Source: CAZTAR01 sp043813895 (GTDB lineage: Bacteria; Planctomycetota; Phycisphaerae; UBA1845; UTPLA1). From it: a DNA stretch of 15,007 bases. The stretch covers positions 1 to 15,007 of the forward strand of contig JBDRKQ010000042.1 of NCBI GenBank assembly GCA_043813895.1, in the 5' to 3' direction. Below are positions 13,810 to 15,007 of this stretch, piece by piece. Position 1 is the first letter of the stretch. Each line of letters starts with the position of its first letter. Position numbers and translations under genes: made by a program. The notes below the pieces were generated by a model that worked only from the letters and a program-made list of their open reading frames with translations, was not told where the DNA came from and did no database searches.

Positions 13810-15007
13810 ATGAGTCAGCTAATTAAACCGCACGGTTCGGACTCGTTGAACCCCCTCTATGTTGCGGATGACACGAAGCGAGCCGCGCTGAAGAAGGAGG
13901 CCGAGGGCCTGCCGAAGTTGCTGGTCTGCTCCCAGGCCGCCGCCAACGCGGTGATGCTGGGCTGCGGGTACTTCAACCCGCTCACCGGCTACATGAACCT
14001 CGCGGACTCCCTGTCGGTTGCCGAGAGCCTGAAGACCACGGGCGGCCTGTTCTGGCCGGTGCCGATCGTCAACGTCGCCAAGGACGTCTCCGGCATCAAG
14101 GGCGCCAAGAGAATCGCGCTCCTCGATCCGAATGTGGACGGGAATCCGGTGATCGCGATCCAGGACGTCACGTCGATCGACGAAGCCACCGACGAACAAA
14201 TGAAACTGATGTCCAACAAGATCTTCGCGACGACAGACATGGACCACCCGGGCGTGAAGAACTTCCTCTCGGTCGGCAAGTTCTTCATCGCAGGACCGAT
14301 CCAGGTGCTCAACTATTCCTACTTCGCAGCCGATTTCCCCGAGACCTTCCGCACGGCCGTTCAGATCCGCGACATGATCAAGAAGAACGGCTGGAGCAAG
14401 GTCGTTGCCTTCCAGACCCGCAACCCGATGCACCGTGCACACGAGGCGCTGGTCAAGATCGCCATGGAGCGTGTGGGCGCGGACGGCTCGGTGATCCACA
14501 TGCTGCTCGGCAAGCTGAAGAAGGGCGACATCCCGGCTGACGTGCGAGACGCCTCCATCCGCAAGATGGTCGAACTGTACTTCAAGCCGAACAGCGCGGA
14601 GATCACAGGCTACGGCTACGACATGCTCTACGCCGGGCCGCGCGAGGCCGTGCTTCACGCCGTCTTCCGCCAGAACATGGGCGCCACGCATCTGATCGTC
14701 GGTCGCGACCATGCCGGCGTCGGCGAATACTACGGGGCGTTCGATGCCCAGGAAATCTTCCACAAAGAGGTCCCGGCAGGGGCGTTGGAGTTGGAGATCT
14801 TCGAGGCGGACCACACCGCGTTCTCCAAGGTCGTAGGCGAGGTCATCATGATGCGCGAGGCGCCGGAAGGGCATAAGAAAGAGGACTTCGTATTCCTTTC
14901 AGGCACAAAGGTTCGGGAAATGCTGTCTGCCGGCCAGGCCCTGCCTCCGGAGTTCGCGCGACCCGAAGTAGCGAAGATCCTCATGGGCTACTACCAGTCG
15001 CAGGCGT
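13810..15007 (+). CDS. sat: Dissimilatory sulfate adenylyltransferase (ATP sulfurylase), C-terminus cut by window edge
   Basis: 399 codons are visible; family members are about 400-430 residues, so only the tail is likely missing. The enzyme converts sulfate and ATP to APS and pyrophosphate, the first step of sulfate reduction, and can run backwards to make ATP in sulfur oxidisers. The nucleotide-binding motif is QTRNPMHRAHE (202-212, with the HxxH pair), and GRDHAGVG (298-305) is the second conserved block. The N-terminus includes SLNPLYV and the FNPLTGYM segment, typical of the PUA-like domain. No APS-kinase domain can be seen in the visible part. AAAGGAAAG precedes the ATG at 13810 by four bases. 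Confidence 0.97.
   Translation, partial: MSQLIKPHGSDSLNPLYVADDTKRAALKKEAEGLPKLLVCSQAAANAVMLGCGYFNPLTGYMNLADSLSVAESLKTTGGLFWPVPIVNVAKDVSGIKGAKRIALLDPNVDGNPVIAIQDVTSIDEATDEQMKLMSNKIFATTDMDHPGVKNFLSVGKFFIAGPIQVLNYSYFAADFPETFRTAVQIRDMIKKNGWSKVVAFQTRNPMHRAHEALVKIAMERVGADGSVIHMLLGKLKKGDIPADVRDASIRKMVELYFKPNSAEITGYGYDMLYAGPREAVLHAVFRQNMGATHLIVGRDHAGVGEYYGAFDAQEIFHKEVPAGALELEIFEADHTAFSKVVGEVIMMREAPEGHKKEDFVFLSGTKVREMLSAGQALPPEFARPEVAKILMGYYQSQA

Overview
This window comes from a GC-rich bacterium with the core sulfate-activation and APS-reduction machinery of dissimilatory sulfur metabolism. The genes aprBA, qmoABC and sat lie in one direction on the + strand, preceded by a Rex-type NADH/NAD+ sensor. 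A divergent minus-strand cluster carries siroheme-synthesis genes and a YeiH-family transporter. Bacterial-type Shine-Dalgarno sites, GTG and TTG starts, sigma-70-like promoter boxes and the Rex repressor all argue for a bacterium rather than Archaeoglobus. The phylum cannot be read from the window. The dispersed GC-rich palindromes between genes recall large-genome environmental lineages such as Planctomycetota, but that is only an impression.

Layout. 1-3489, minus strand: YeiH-family membrane protein (cut by the left edge), a fused uroporphyrinogen-III methyltransferase/synthase, and a short CbiX/SirB-type chelatase, transcribed in the order chelatase, methyltransferase, transporter. Both gaps in this cluster hold copies of one REP-like palindrome. 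3490-3850: divergent intergenic region with a near-consensus promoter for rex. 3851-4471: rex, with a TTG start. 4472-4948: long leader of the apr operon, with a Fur-box-like dyad, an A-tract, a TTGACG/TAGAAC promoter whose -10 overlaps a 14-bp dyad, and a leader hairpin. 4949-7381: aprB and aprA. 7397-7437: an 18-bp hairpin. 7559-8736: two small cysteine-rich genes, an Ogr/Delta-type zinc-finger protein and a YkgJ-type cysteine-cluster protein. They overlap each other, and the second overlaps qmoA, through ATGA junctions. 8733-13657: qmoA, qmoB, qmoC, with two palindromes between qmoB and qmoC. 13810-end: sat, cut by the right edge.

How it works together. Sat makes APS from sulfate and ATP. 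AprAB reduces APS to sulfite and AMP with electrons from the membrane complex QmoABC, which draws on menaquinol. The siroheme genes fit the prosthetic-group needs of a dissimilatory sulfite reductase encoded elsewhere. The YeiH protein may move sulfate, sulfite or another sulfur anion. Rex could tie the pathway to the NADH pool. No dsr genes are in view, so the reductive direction is likely but not proved.

The most interesting part is the pair of uncharacterised metal/cysteine proteins between aprA and qmoA. They are coupled to qmoA translation and may be maturation or assembly factors for this Fe-S- and flavin-rich pathway.
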